Shown here: positions 55,900 through 64,000 of the stretch, one piece after another | Numbering within the stretch: position 1 is the first letter of the stretch | Layout of the letters: each line of letters starts with the position of its first letter | DNA from: Rubritepida flocculans DSM 14296 | GTDB taxonomy: Bacteria > Pseudomonadota > Alphaproteobacteria > Acetobacterales > Acetobacteraceae | Assembly: GCF_000425365.1 (NCBI RefSeq) | Contig: NZ_AUDH01000015.1 | Coordinates: 1-64,000, forward strand | DNA: 64,000 nt | Direction: 5' to 3' | Made by a program: the position numbers and the translations under genes | The notes under the pieces: model-generated | What the model was told of the DNA's origin: nothing | The model's database searches: none | Seen by the model: only the letters and a program-made list of their open reading frames with translations

Positions 55900-56181
55900 G
55901 TGACGGAGCCCGGCGCCGCGCCCTTCCTGAGGCTCGACACCTGGCTCTGGCACGCGCGCCTCGCCAAGACGAAATCCGCCTGCGCCGCGCTGGTCGAGGC
56001 GGGGGGCTTCCGGCTGAACCGCCAGCCCGTGACCAAGGCGCATGCCCGGCTGCGGGTGGGCGATGTGCTCACCTTCTCCTGGCAGGGCGAGGTGCGGGTG
56101 TGGCGCGTGCTCGACCTCGGCACGCGCCGCGGCCCGGCCAGCGAGGCCCGGACGCTCTACGAGGATCTCTCCGGCGCGTAA
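55900..56181 (+). CDS. S4-domain RNA-binding protein (HslR-like)
   Basis: A 93-residue protein consisting of one S4 domain: [50 protein letters not shown]. It is close to Hsp15/HslR, which binds stalled 50S subunits carrying peptidyl-tRNA. The start is GTG 55900, one base after the helicase stop, so translation is coupled. The pairing with an RNA helicase suggests RNA or ribosome quality control. Confidence 0.9.
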   Translation: MTEPGAAPFLRLDTWLWHARLAKTKSACAALVEAGGFRLNRQPVTKAHARLRVGDVLTFSWQGEVRVWRVLDLGTRRGPASEARTLYEDLSGA

Positions 56182-56258
56182 CGGCATGCCCGCCGCCTTG
56201 CCAGCGCGGCCCGGGCGCGGCACATCTGCGCCATTCCCCGCCGACCAGGAGCGCCTTC

Positions 56259-56591
56259 GTGACCTACGTCGTCACCGAGAACTGCATCAAGTGCAAGTAC
56301 ATGGATTGCGTGGAAGTCTGTCCGGTGGACTGCTTCTACGTCGGCGAGAACATGCTGGTGATCCACCCCGACGAGTGCATCGACTGCGGCGTGTGCGAGC
56401 CCGAATGCCCCGCCGAGGCCATCCTGCCCGACAGCGACGACCGCGCGACCCCCTGGCTGGAGATCAACCGCAACTTCGCCCAGTCCTGGCCGAACATCAC
56501 TCGCAAGGGCGAGCCGCCGCCCGACGCCGACGAGTGGAAGGGCAAGCCGGGCAAGAAGGAGTTGCTGAGCCCCAATCCGGGCAAGCCCTGA
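56259..56591 (+). CDS. fdxA: 7Fe ferredoxin FdxA
   Basis: A 110-residue ferredoxin. It begins [25 protein letters not shown] and continues [18 protein letters not shown]. Together these give Cys at 9, 12, 17, 21 and 25 and at 40, 43, 46 and 50, the pattern of a [3Fe-4S]/[4Fe-4S] protein. The C-terminal extension ([20 protein letters not shown]) is typical. The start is GTG 56259 after CCAGGAGCG. In relatives carD often follows; here it is absent. Confidence 0.95.
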   Translation: MTYVVTENCIKCKYMDCVEVCPVDCFYVGENMLVIHPDECIDCGVCEPECPAEAILPDSDDRATPWLEINRNFAQSWPNITRKGEPPPDADEWKGKPGKKELLSPNPGKP

Positions 56592-56634
56592 GCCGGGCGG
56601 CGGCCTCGCGGGCCCCTCGCCAGGGCGGGGCGGC

Positions 56635-56940
56635 ATGAGCCTGCGCTGGGACGTGCTGGCCGCCATCCTCGCCATGGCGGGCGCGACCTACCTGCTGCGC
56701 GCCGGCGGCTATGCGCTGCTGCGCGCCACCCGCCCGCCGCCCTTCGTGCAGGCGATGCTCACCTATCTGCCCGGCTGCATCTTCGTGGCCTTCGTCACGC
56801 CCGCCCTGGTGGCGGGGGGGCCGCACCAGTGGCTGGCCGCCGCCTGCGTGGCGGGGGTGATGCTCGGCACGCGCAGCTATGCGCTCGCCATTCTGGGCGG
56901 GGTGGCGGCGCTGTGGCTGCTCACCCTGGCGCCGGTGTAG
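56635..56940 (+). CDS. azlD: AzlD-family branched-chain amino acid transport subunit
   Basis: A 101-residue membrane protein with four predicted segments. The AzlD marks ATYLLRAGGYALLRATRPPPFVQAMLTYLPGCIFVAFVTPALV and GTRSYALAILGGVAALWLL are visible. AzlD is the small partner of AzlC, with which it forms a branched-chain amino acid exporter. Its AzlC is encoded about 4.2 kb away on the opposite strand (61111-61830), which is unusual. It follows fdxA by 43 bp and overlaps the convergent MscS gene by 20 nt. Confidence 0.85.
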   Translation: MSLRWDVLAAILAMAGATYLLRAGGYALLRATRPPPFVQAMLTYLPGCIFVAFVTPALVAGGPHQWLAAACVAGVMLGTRSYALAILGGVAALWLLTLAPV

Positions 56941-59644
56941 GCGCGGGCGCGCTCACCACCACGGTGGTCGGGCGGTTGGTGTTGCACAGCGGCAGCCCCT
57001 CGGCGTCGGCGCGCTGCTTGATGCGGCGGTTCAGCTCGCGCGCCACCGCCCAGCGGCGCGCGGGCGGCGTCATGATGCGCGCGCGCACCACCACGCCCGT
57101 CTCGGTCAGCCGCTCCACGCCCATCACCTCGAGGGGGGCGAGGAGCTGCGGCGCCCAGGCCTCGTCCTCGCGCATCTCCTCGCCCACGCGGCGCAGCAGC
57201 ATCACCGCCTCGTCCGTGTCGGCGCGCTGGTCGAGGGCGAGGTCCACCACGGCGTAGCCGAAGTCGCGCGTCTGGTTGGTCACCGTCGTCACCGCGCTGA
57301 AGGGGATGATGTGCACCGAACCATCCAGCGCGCGCAGCTTGATGGAGCGGATGGAAAGCTGCTCCACCGTGCCCGAGAGGCCGCCCACCGTCACCGTGTC
57401 GCCCACCGCCACCGCGTCCTCCAGCAGCAGGAAGATGCCGGTGATCACGTCGCGCACCAGGGTCTGGCTGCCGAAGCCGATGGCGAGGCCCACCACGCCC
57501 GCGCCGGCCAGCAGCGGCGCGACGTTGATGCCGATCTCGGAGAGGGTGGTCAGCCCCACCACCACCAGCAGCAGCGCCGCCAGCGCGGTGCGCAGCATGG
57601 GCAGCAGGGTGCGCACCCGGGCGCTGCGCGCGGCCGAGCCGTCCTTGGGCAGCGCATTCAGGTGGCGCTGGATGGCGGCGTTCGCCAGCTCCCAGATCAG
57701 CAGCGCCACCCCGGTGGTGGTCACGATGGTGAGCAGCGCCGAGACCACGCGCCCGCCCCAGCGGCCCGGCTGGAACCAGGCGAGGGAGTTCAGCCCCCAG
57801 ACCTCGAGCAGCGCGACCAGCGTGGCGGCGAGGATCAGGGCCGAGAAGGCCCCCTTCAGCACGGGCAGGTAGCGGTTGGCGCGCGCCTCCAGCCCCGGGT
57901 TCCGCTTCGCCAGATCCTCGCCGATGGTGAAGGCGCGGATCAGCCAGCGGCGCATCAGCTCGTCCGCCAGCTTGCCCACCGCGACGACGACGACGCTGGC
58001 CAGGGTGGAGGCGGCCAGCCGCTCGAAGCCGCGCTCCACGTCCAGCGCCCAGACCGTCCAGGCCGCGAGCAGCCAGAGGATGGCGGCGATGTGCCAGATC
58101 TGGGCGAGCTGCGTGCGCGCCGCGCGCAGGAAGCGGCGGGTGGCGTCGGGCTCGTCGCCCTCGCGCAGTTCCGGCGCATCGAGCAGCCCGGCCACGGCGG
58201 CGCGGTTCTGCAGCACGATCACCGCGACCATGGCGGAGATGATGAGCAGCCCCACGCGCCAGATGCCGTCCTGCGCGCCGAGCGGCAGGCCGAGCAGCCC
58301 CGCCGTGGCCGAGGCGACGTAGAAGCCCACCGCCGTCAGCGCCAGGCGGCGCGTCCAGATCATGGCGTAGGCCGCCGTCTCGTCCGTGCAGCGGATCAGG
58401 CGCAGCCGCGCGAGATCGGGCGCGAAGACGAGGCGCGCCGCGGCCATGACCAGACGCGCCACCATGTAGGAGACCACCACGGCCTCCATGATCAGGCGGT
58501 TGGAGGGCCAGATGGCGTAGAGCCCGATCACCGTCAGCCCCGCGAGGCCGAAGCCGGCCACGGGCACCAGATCGAGCGAGAGGTGGCCCAGGATGTAGGG
58601 CAGGCGGCGCAGCCCCTGCAGCGGCCCCTCCACCGCCGCGCTGCGCTCCTCCAGCCAGCGGTAGGGGCGGCGCAGCAGGAAGCGCAGCAGCCGCTCGGCC
58701 AGCAGCCCGGCGAGCATGACGAGGCCGAGCTTCCAGCTCAGCGCCAGCACCTGCTGCTGCAGCCTCTCATCGGTGGCGATGCGGCCGAACCAGGCGCGCA
58801 CGCCCTGCATCTCGGTGGCCGAGGAGATGGCGGCGAGCAGTTGCAGCGCGGCGGCGGAGAGCCGGTCGGCCAGGCCCTGCACGATCTCGGCCGGGACGGG
58901 CAGCTCCTCGGGGCGGGACTCGGCCGGGGCGGGCGGCGGCGCCTCCGGCTCGGCGGGGCGGGTCGCTTCCAGGGCGCGGATCAGCGCGGCGCGGCGCGCC
59001 TCGTCGCGCAGGATGTCCAGCAGCGCGGCCAGCTCGGGCGGGGCGGCGGCCGGAGCGCCGGCGGGCGCGGGCGGGGCGACAGCCGCGGCGGGGGCCTGGG
59101 TGGCGGGGGCCTGGGGGGCGGGAGCGGGCGCGGCTGGGGCCGCAGCGGGCGCTGGGCGCGCCGCACCGGCCGGCGCGGCGGGGACGGGGCGCGCCGCGGA
59201 GGCCGGGGCGGCGGGCGAGGCAGCGGGGGCCGGCTGCGGGGCGGCGGCCGGGGCGGCAGGGGCGGCGGGGATCTGGGCCGCGGGCGCAGGGGCCGGGGCG
59301 GCGGGCGCCGAGGCCGCGGGCGCGGCGACGGGAGGCTGATTCGGGGCCGGCGCGGCGGCCGGGGCCGAGCCGGGCGGGGGGGCGCCCGGCTGCAGGGCGG
59401 GCGGCAGCGGCACGCTCTGGCCCGCCCCACGCTCCGGCGCCGGGCCCAGCACCGCCCCCTGCGGCAGCGGGGCGGCGGGCGCGGGCTCGGCCGCCGCGCC
59501 CGGCGCCACCGGCGAGAGGGAGCGCAGCACCCGCTCGCCCGCGCTCACCTCCGTGTCGGGCGAGGCGCCGGGCGCCGGCTGGGCCGCGGCGGGCAGGGCG
59601 AGGCCGAGGGCGAGGATCAGGGCCGCGAGGAGGCGCAGGGTCAT
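56921..59644 (-). CDS. MscS-family mechanosensitive channel with long low-complexity N-terminus
   Basis: A 907-residue protein. A signal peptide (LRLLAALILALGLALPAAAQ) precedes about 180 residues of Pro/Ala-rich sequence. Around ten or more membrane segments and the MscS pore/beta domain follow. The pore helix and domain read GAGVVGLAIGFGSQTLVRDVITGIFLLLEDAVAVGDTVTVGGLSGTVEQLSIRSIKLRALDGSVHIIPF, the usual MscS signature. It resembles the large MscK/YbiO-type channels with periplasmic extensions. It opens under membrane tension to release solutes. It overlaps azlD in opposite orientation. Confidence 0.92.
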   Translation of the reverse strand: MTLRLLAALILALGLALPAAAQPAPGASPDTEVSAGERVLRSLSPVAPGAAAEPAPAAPLPQGAVLGPAPERGAGQSVPLPPALQPGAPPPGSAPAAAPAPNQPPVAAPAASAPAAPAPAPAAQIPAAPAAPAAAPQPAPAASPAAPASAARPVPAAPAGAARPAPAAAPAAPAPAPQAPATQAPAAAVAPPAPAGAPAAAPPELAALLDILRDEARRAALIRALEATRPAEPEAPPPAPAESRPEELPVPAEIVQGLADRLSAAALQLLAAISSATEMQGVRAWFGRIATDERLQQQVLALSWKLGLVMLAGLLAERLLRFLLRRPYRWLEERSAAVEGPLQGLRRLPYILGHLSLDLVPVAGFGLAGLTVIGLYAIWPSNRLIMEAVVVSYMVARLVMAAARLVFAPDLARLRLIRCTDETAAYAMIWTRRLALTAVGFYVASATAGLLGLPLGAQDGIWRVGLLIISAMVAVIVLQNRAAVAGLLDAPELREGDEPDATRRFLRAARTQLAQIWHIAAILWLLAAWTVWALDVERGFERLAASTLASVVVVAVGKLADELMRRWLIRAFTIGEDLAKRNPGLEARANRYLPVLKGAFSALILAATLVALLEVWGLNSLAWFQPGRWGGRVVSALLTIVTTTGVALLIWELANAAIQRHLNALPKDGSAARSARVRTLLPMLRTALAALLLVVVGLTTLSEIGINVAPLLAGAGVVGLAIGFGSQTLVRDVITGIFLLLEDAVAVGDTVTVGGLSGTVEQLSIRSIKLRALDGSVHIIPFSAVTTVTNQTRDFGYAVVDLALDQRADTDEAVMLLRRVGEEMREDEAWAPQLLAPLEVMGVERLTETGVVVRARIMTPPARRWAVARELNRRIKQRADAEGLPLCNTNRPTTVVVSAPAPTPAPG

Positions 59645-59707
59645 GCCCCCCTCTCCCCCGCGGCGGCGCGCCGGGTCAAGTTGCCGGGCGCGGCGCGCGG
59701 GCGCAGC

Positions 59708-60925
59708 ATGGTGCGGCGCATGATGAACTCCCCGTCCGTCTGGGTCGTGATGCTCGCCCTTCTCGGCACGCATATGGCGGGGATGGGCGCCTTCCTGACC
59801 GTGCCCGTGCTGGCCCCGGCGATCGGCGCGGAGACGGGGCTCTCGCCCTCGCTCGCCGGGGTGCACACGGCGCTGACCTATGGCGGCGCGCTGCTCTCGG
59901 GGCCCTTCGCCCAGGGGCTGCTGCGGCGGCATGGCGGGGTGCGGGTGTGCCAGGGGGCGCTGGTGGTGATCGCGCTCGGCATCGGGCTCGCGGCGCTGGG
60001 CCATCCGCTGGCGCTGGCGCTCTCGGCGCTGCTGGCCGGGATGGGCCATGGGCCGATCACGCCGGCCGGGAGCCATCTGCTCGCCCCGCGCGTGCCGCCG
60101 CAGCGGCGCAGCCTGATCTTCGGCCTCAAGCAGTGCGGGGTGCCGGCGGGGGCGATGCTGGTGGCCGCGCTCGCCCCGGCGCTGGGCGGGCTGTTCGGCT
60201 GGCGCGCGGGGGTTCTCGCCATGGCGGGCTTCGCCCTGCTGCTGGCGCTGGCCCTGCAGCCCCTGCGCGCGGCGCTGGACGCCGACCGCGCCCCGGCCGC
60301 CGCGGCGCGCCCGCGCCCCTGGGAGGAAGCGCGGCAGAGCCTCGGACTGCTGCGCGGGCGGGGGGCGATCCGCGCGCTCACCATCGCCTCCTGCTGCTAC
60401 GGCACGGCGCAGTTCTGCTTCTCCTCCTTCTTCGTGGTCTGGCAGGTGGAGGTGCGCGGCGTGGCGCTGGAGGCGGCGGGGCTGCAGCTCGCCCTGGCGC
60501 AGGCGGGCGGGGTGGCGGGGCGCGTGCTCTGGGCGGTGATCGCGGACCGGCTGGGGCCGCTGCGGGTGCTGTTCGCCCTGGGGCTCGCCATCATGCTCGC
60601 CTCGGCGCTGCTGGCGCTGGCCGGGCCGGGCTGGCCGGGCGCGGCGATCAGCCTGCTGGCCCTGGCCATGGGCGCCTCGGCCATCGGCTGGAACGGGGTG
60701 CTGCTGGGCGAGGTGGCGCGCATCGCCCCGCCGGGCCGGGTGGGCGCGGCCACAGCGGCGCTCGGCTTCGCCTTCGCCGCGACCATGGTGGCGATGCCCG
60801 TGCTGTTCTCGGCGATGGTGCTGGCGTCCGGCGGCTACGCGCTGGGCTTCGCGCTCTGCGCCGCGGCGGGGGGCATGGGCGCCCTGTCGCTGGCGCGGTT
60901 GCGCCTGCGGCGCGAGGGGCCATGA
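59708..60925 (+). CDS. MFS transporter
   Basis: A 405-residue major-facilitator protein with 12 predicted segments, resembling CynX/NimT-like or NarK-unrelated organic anion carriers. TM1 is WVVMLALLGTHMAGMGAFLTVPVLAPAIGAETGLSPSLAGV and the conserved loop GHGPITPAGSHLLAPRVPPQRRSLIFGLKQCGVPAGA follows TM4. The start is ambiguous among ATG at 59708, 59720 and 59723. It is divergent from the MscS gene (63 bp). Substrate unknown. Confidence 0.85.
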   Translation: MVRRMMNSPSVWVVMLALLGTHMAGMGAFLTVPVLAPAIGAETGLSPSLAGVHTALTYGGALLSGPFAQGLLRRHGGVRVCQGALVVIALGIGLAALGHPLALALSALLAGMGHGPITPAGSHLLAPRVPPQRRSLIFGLKQCGVPAGAMLVAALAPALGGLFGWRAGVLAMAGFALLLALALQPLRAALDADRAPAAAARPRPWEEARQSLGLLRGRGAIRALTIASCCYGTAQFCFSSFFVVWQVEVRGVALEAAGLQLALAQAGGVAGRVLWAVIADRLGPLRVLFALGLAIMLASALLALAGPGWPGAAISLLALAMGASAIGWNGVLLGEVARIAPPGRVGAATAALGFAFAATMVAMPVLFSAMVLASGGYALGFALCAAAGGMGALSLARLRLRREGP

Positions 60926-60932
60926 TGGGGCG

Positions 60933-61121
60933 ATGCAGACCGTGCTCACCGTTCTTGTCGCCGCGGCGATGCTCGCCACGCTCGGGGTTCTCATCGCCGG
61001 CATGATCGGCATGGCGCGGGGCGCCGATGGCGGCGCCTCGCAGAAGCTGATGCGCTACCGCGTGCTGTTCCAGTTCGTGGCGCTGGTGCTGTTCGGGCTG
61101 CTGCTGCTGCTCATGAGGTAG
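60933..61121 (+). CDS. HIG1-domain twin-transmembrane protein
   Basis: A 62-residue protein with two membrane helices, MQTVLTVLVAAAMLATLGVLIAGMIGM and FQFVALVLFGLLLLLM. The connecting QKLMRYRVLFQ is the HIG1/hypoxia-induced-gene motif (MRxRVxxQ). Bacterial HIG1 proteins are associated with respiratory supercomplexes. It starts 7 bp after the MFS stop and overlaps the convergent azlC gene by 11 nt. Confidence 0.85.
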   Translation: MQTVLTVLVAAAMLATLGVLIAGMIGMARGADGGASQKLMRYRVLFQFVALVLFGLLLLLMR

Positions 61122-61830
61122 GCGGCGGGCGGCGGGCCTCGCGCCAGGCGCCCAGCGCCGCGCCGGCCAGGGCGCCCGCCAGCACTGGCCAGGGCTGGCC
61201 CAGCCCCGCCTGGCTCACGCCCAGCGCCACCAGCGCCGCCGCGCCCCATGGGGCAAGGTCCATCCGCCCGCGCCAGAGCGGCACGAGCAGCGCCACCATG
61301 GTGGCGAGGCTGGCGAAGAACACCGGGTGGCCCGGCGGCAGGCGGATCAGCGCGGCGAAGAGGTGGCCCAGCACCGTGCTGCCCACCCAGAACACCCAGA
61401 GGCCGAGCCCGACGCCCAGCAGCATGCCCGCATCGCGCCCGCCCGCGCGCTGATCGGCCACCGCCATGGCGAAGCTGTTGTCCACCAGCGTCGCGAGCGT
61501 GCCCCAGAGGCGCCAGCCGCGCAGGCGGTCCAGCCAGGGGGCCAGCGCCGCGCCCATGGGCGCGAGGCGGAGGTTGATCACCAGCGCGGCCAGGGCGGCG
61601 GCGAGGATGGGCGCGGGCTCCCGCCACAGCTCCAGCGCCACGAGCTGCGAGGTGCCGGCGAAGACCAGCGCGCTCATCAGCCCCGCCTCCAGCGTGGAGA
61701 GGCCGCGCGCATCCGCGATCACCCCCACCACCAGCCCGAAGGGCAGCATGGCGGGCGAGATGGCGGCGGCCATGCGCGCCCCGCGCCACACCCCCGCCCG
61801 GGTGAAGACGACGCGCCCCTGCCCGCTCAT
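61111..61830 (-). CDS. azlC: AzlC-family branched-chain amino acid transport permease
   Basis: A 239-residue membrane protein. AzlC marks: ISPAMLPFGLVVGVIADARGLSTLEAGLMSALVFAGTSQLVALELW, VINLRLAPMGAALAPWL and LVDNSFAMA. It needs AzlD to form a functional exporter; azlD is at 56635-56940 on the other strand. The ATG overlaps the recX stop (ATGA), so it is coupled to recX. It overlaps the HIG1 gene at its 3' end. Confidence 0.92.
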   Translation of the reverse strand: MSGQGRVVFTRAGVWRGARMAAAISPAMLPFGLVVGVIADARGLSTLEAGLMSALVFAGTSQLVALELWREPAPILAAALAALVINLRLAPMGAALAPWLDRLRGWRLWGTLATLVDNSFAMAVADQRAGGRDAGMLLGVGLGLWVFWVGSTVLGHLFAALIRLPPGHPVFFASLATMVALLVPLWRGRMDLAPWGAAALVALGVSQAGLGQPWPVLAGALAGAALGAWREARRPPPTS

Positions 61831-62390
61831 GGCCGGCGGGCGAGCAGGGCCTCGGCCTCCTCGCGGGGGGTGGCGAGGGCGCGGCGCGCCACCTCGCCCG
61901 GGAAGCCGGCGCGGGCGAGGGCGGCAAGCCATTTGCGCCGCGTCTCGGCCTCCGGCGCGGCCGGGGCGAAGGGGCCGAGGCGGCGGCGGCGGCACAGGGC
62001 GAGGGCGGCGGTGAACTCGTCCGGCACCTCCTCGCCCGCCAGGGCAGCGCGGGCGGTGGCGGCGTCCACTCCCTTGGCGGCGAGATGGGCGAGCGCGGCC
62101 CGGGCCGAGCGCCCGGCCCCCAGCAGCCGGCGCGCGCGGGCGGCGGCGAAGGCGGCGTCATCCACCGCCCCGGCGGCGACGAGGCGGGCGGCGATGGCGT
62201 CGGCGCGGGCGCGGGCGGCGGCGGCCTCGCGCGCCACGGCATCGGCCTCCTGCCCGGCGGCCTCGGCGGCGCGGGCCCAGCGGCGGATGCGGTTGTGCAG
62301 CACCCGGCGCAGCCCCGCCTCGGTGGCGGCGAAGCGGGAGAGGTGGCGCAGCGCCGCCTCGCGGAGGCTCGCTTCGTCGGGGGCGGTCAT
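61827..62390 (-). CDS. recX: RecX family regulatory protein
   Basis: A 187-residue protein of three-helix RecX repeats: LREAALRHLSRFAATEAGLRRVLHNRIRRW, VAAGAVDDAAFAAARARRLLGAGRSARAALAHLAAKGVD and RKWLAALARAGFPGEVARRAL. RecX inhibits RecA filaments. Similarity is moderate and no recA gene is next to it in the window. The start at 62390 is chosen because the upstream frame runs into the family B repeat. It is coupled to azlC by 4 nt. Confidence 0.82.
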   Translation of the reverse strand: MTAPDEASLREAALRHLSRFAATEAGLRRVLHNRIRRWARAAEAAGQEADAVAREAAAARARADAIAARLVAAGAVDDAAFAAARARRLLGAGRSARAALAHLAAKGVDAATARAALAGEEVPDEFTAALALCRRRRLGPFAPAAPEAETRRKWLAALARAGFPGEVARRALATPREEAEALLARRP

Positions 62391-62417
62391 GGGCGGAGGC
62401 GAGGGATGGGACGACGC

Positions 62418-62581
62418 CCAGGCGGCCGGATGGCCGCCGCCCGGCGACTGTGGGCAGGCACATGCACACCCTCCCCACCCTCCGGCCGCACAGCGGCCGG
62501 CGCCGCCAGACCCGCCGCCCCGCCCGGCGCGCCCGCCCCGCGGCGAAGCCAAGGCGGCCGGACGGCCGCCGCCCGGCGACT
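62418..62581 (+). repeat. Family B GC-rich repeat beside recX
   Basis: One full unit (62482-62581), with CGGCCGGCGCCGCC and CGGCGAAGCCAAGGCGGCCGG, ending CGGCGACT. It is preceded by a partial copy of its right end (62418-62450), at a period of about 132 bp. It is the same family as the accB-accC gap. It fills most of the 198 bp between Rrf2 and recX, 8 bp after the stop of Rrf2. Confidence 0.75.
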
Positions 62582-62588
62582 GAGGGGC

Positions 62589-63038
62589 TCAAATGACAAA
62601 ATGCAACGGCTCCGTGATCGGCCGGCGCAGCCCCGCCTGGGCGGCGCGCTTGAGCAGATCCTCGAGGGTCAGCGCGCGCAGCCGCTCGGCCAGCAGCGCA
62701 TCCAGCTCGGCCCAGAGCGGCGCGGTGACGGCCGCGGCCAGCCGGCCGGCGGGGCTGGGCGGGCCGGCCTCCTCCTCTGTGACGGCGGCGAGAATGTCCG
62801 CCAGCGGCACCTCGCGCGGCGCGCGCGCCATGCGGTAGCCGCCGCGCGGCCCGCGCAGGCTGTCGAGCAGCCCTGCGCGGACCAGGGCCTGCAGCATCGG
62901 CTCGATGCCGCGCCGCGCGAGGCCCAGGCGCTCGGCGATCTCGGCCGCGCCGGTCACCTCGCCCGAGCGCCCGGCGTGGAACGCGACGTCGAGCGCGATG
63001 TCGAGGGCGAGCAGCGCACGGTCCTGGCGCAGCAGCAT
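62589..63038 (-). CDS. Rrf2 family transcriptional regulator
   Basis: A 149-residue winged-helix regulator. The DNA-binding domain is ALLALDIALDVAFHAGRSGEVTGAAEIAERLGLARRGIEPMLQALVRAGLLDSLRGPRGGYRMAR, with the RGPRGGY wing typical of Rrf2. There is no Cys in the protein, so the Fe-S cluster of IscR/NsrR is absent. AAAGGAGATTT lies ahead of the start. No iscS genes are near. Target unknown. Confidence 0.88.
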   Translation of the reverse strand: MLLRQDRALLALDIALDVAFHAGRSGEVTGAAEIAERLGLARRGIEPMLQALVRAGLLDSLRGPRGGYRMARAPREVPLADILAAVTEEEAGPPSPAGRLAAAVTAPLWAELDALLAERLRALTLEDLLKRAAQAGLRRPITEPLHFVI

Positions 63039-63106
63039 GGGGGGGGAAATCTCCTTTCTCGCGGCGTGGAAATAACCCGGCCGCCGCATGATTCCAACCC
63101 GCGAGG

Positions 63107-64000
63107 CTATCCCCGCCCGTCGAACACCCGCCCGGCGAAGAGGGTGATGCCGTGCTGCCAGGCCCAGGCGATGGCGGCGGGCGTGTCGGCGCCCAGCAGC
63201 ACGAGCCGCGCGCGGTCCTCGGGGAGGGCGGCGGCGAAGGCGGCGCGGGCGGCGGCGTCCGCCGCGAGGAAGCCGGGCCGGAAACGCAGCCGCAGCAGGC
63301 CGGGGGCGCGGGCGGCGAGACCGAGGGCGGGAAGATGCGCGGGTTCCAGCCCGTCCAGCCCGAGCCGCCAGCCGCGCGCCTCGGCCCAGCGGCGCGCCCG
63401 GGCGAAGCCGCCCGGATCGGCCAGCGCGTCGGCGAGCGGCACGCACAGATGCAGGCGCTCCCGCCCGAAGGGGCCCAGCGCGGCGTCGAGGCGCAGCGCC
63501 TCCGCCTCCGTCACGCTGCCGAGCGCGAGGGGCAGGCAGACGGCGCCGAGGCCGCGCGCCTCCTCCGGCCGGGCGAGATCGGCGAGCAGCCGGCGTTCGG
63601 CGGCGCGGCGGAAGGCGGTGAAGGCGGCCGGGCAGGCCTCCAGCGCCGCGCCGGGCAGCAGGCGCTCGGCCAGATCGGGCAGATGGGCGCGGATTTCCGT
63701 CGCCTCGCGCCAGGCCTCCTCCTGCCCGGGAGCGAGCCGCCACAGCCCGCGCCGGCGCTGCGCGATGGCGACATCGGCCCCGGCGAGCGCGCGCAGCGCG
63801 GCATCGAGCGCGGCGGGCCTGGGCGGGGGGGCGGGCGGAGGCGGCGGGGCCTCGGGCGCGGCGGCGAGGCCGAGCGCCCTCTCCACCGCCGCCAGCAGCA
63901 CCGCGGCCTCGGCGGGCAGGCGAAGATGCGGGGCCCAGTCCTCCAGGGGGAGTTCCGGGGCCATCCGCGCCAGGGCGGCCCGGGCCGTCTCGAGATGCGC
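63107..64000 (-). CDS. Degenerate EAL-like domain protein, partial at window edge
   Basis: At least 297 residues are visible. The frame is open to the window edge with coding character upstream of the ATG at 63964 (ETARAALARM), so the N-terminus is probably missing. The C-terminal 150 residues recall an EAL phosphodiesterase fold: GLDGLEPAHLPALGLAARAPGLLRLRFRPGFL and ARLVLLGADTPAAIAWAWQHGITLFAGRVF, where EAL proteins have the DDFG, KID and QG motifs. The catalytic Glu, Asp and Lys are not found, so it is likely inactive, perhaps a c-di-GMP or protein-binding relic. A Pro-rich linker lies near residue 40 of the ATG-started form. Confidence 0.6.
   Translation of the reverse strand, partial: AHLETARAALARMAPELPLEDWAPHLRLPAEAAVLLAAVERALGLAAAPEAPPPPPAPPPRPAALDAALRALAGADVAIAQRRRGLWRLAPGQEEAWREATEIRAHLPDLAERLLPGAALEACPAAFTAFRRAAERRLLADLARPEEARGLGAVCLPLALGSVTEAEALRLDAALGPFGRERLHLCVPLADALADPGGFARARRWAEARGWRLGLDGLEPAHLPALGLAARAPGLLRLRFRPGFLAADAAARAAFAAALPEDRARLVLLGADTPAAIAWAWQHGITLFAGRVFDGRG

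Noticed and set aside
56879-59707. Long forward frame ahead of the MFS gene at 59708
   Set aside because: It is antisense to the MscS channel, and its translation is low-complexity Arg/Gly/His. The real gene starts at the ATG cluster near 59708.

Overview
The window comes from the chromosome of a very G+C-rich alphaproteobacterium. Gene content and order fit an Acetobacteraceae/Roseomonas-like member of the Rhodospirillales: aroQ-accB-accC, helicase/S4/fdxA, dnaB next to alr, the Usg and PhaR families, two CIRCE elements at groESL, and many ABC, TRAP and MFS transporters. This placement is an inference from protein families; no rRNA or tRNA gene was seen. Coding density is high and most operons are joined by 4-nt ATGA/GTGA overlaps.

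Layout. 0.2-6 kb: a VOC protein, then a Dpp/Opp-type oligopeptide ABC importer with its two ATPases fused. 6-10.4 kb: cupin, thiSG (reverse), aroQ-accB-accC. 10.4-16.4 kb: a secreted RTX/DUF4214 protein that looks like a dead serralysin, gamma-glutamyltransferase, a YeiH-type transporter, a luciferase-like oxidoreductase and a deaminase. 16.4-19.1 kb: small secreted protein, lipoprotein/amidase pair, cupin. 19.2-23 kb: lepA, fabD, fabG. 23-25.1 kb: phaR facing a PHA-synthase-like pair. 25-29 kb: CBS/BON protein and a TAXI-TRAP transporter. 29-33 kb: IS630 remnant, two SYLF proteins, a histidine phosphatase and an AmpG-like transporter. 33-37 kb: NMT1-type ABC importer, rhodanese, Usg. 37-39.3 kb: groESL. 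39.3-41.7 kb: two unknown proteins and a cold-shock protein. 41.9-47.1 kb: a Ca-type P-ATPase fused to an HMA2-like domain, a degenerate methionine adenosyltransferase paralogue, a separate HMA2 protein and a DUF5132 protein. 47.2-51.8 kb: mlaF-mlaE-alr and dnaB. 51.8-64 kb: MFS, SUV3-like helicase, S4 protein, ferredoxin, azlD, MscS-type channel, MFS, HIG1, azlC, recX, Rrf2 and a partial EAL-like gene.

The most unusual feature is dispersed repeats. Family A is a roughly 166-bp element with three hairpins. It is present as five full-length or near-full copies, one internally deleted copy, one solitary hairpin and one diverged copy inside coding sequence. In five of these its first bases, TGATACGG or TGATGCGG, form the stop codon of the gene it follows, always in that gene's orientation. 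Family B is a tandem GC-rich unit. It lies in the accB-accC gap, where accC lacks an ordinary start codon, and again beside recX. Element C is a 287-bp nested palindrome with perfect 14-bp inverted ends that fills the gap between two convergent genes.

The strongest candidate for an undescribed functional system is the P-ATPase / MAT-like / HMA2 / DUF5132 locus at 42-47 kb. Two of its proteins share a Cys-free HMA-like domain, and its MAT-like protein has lost both standard methionine adenosyltransferase signatures.
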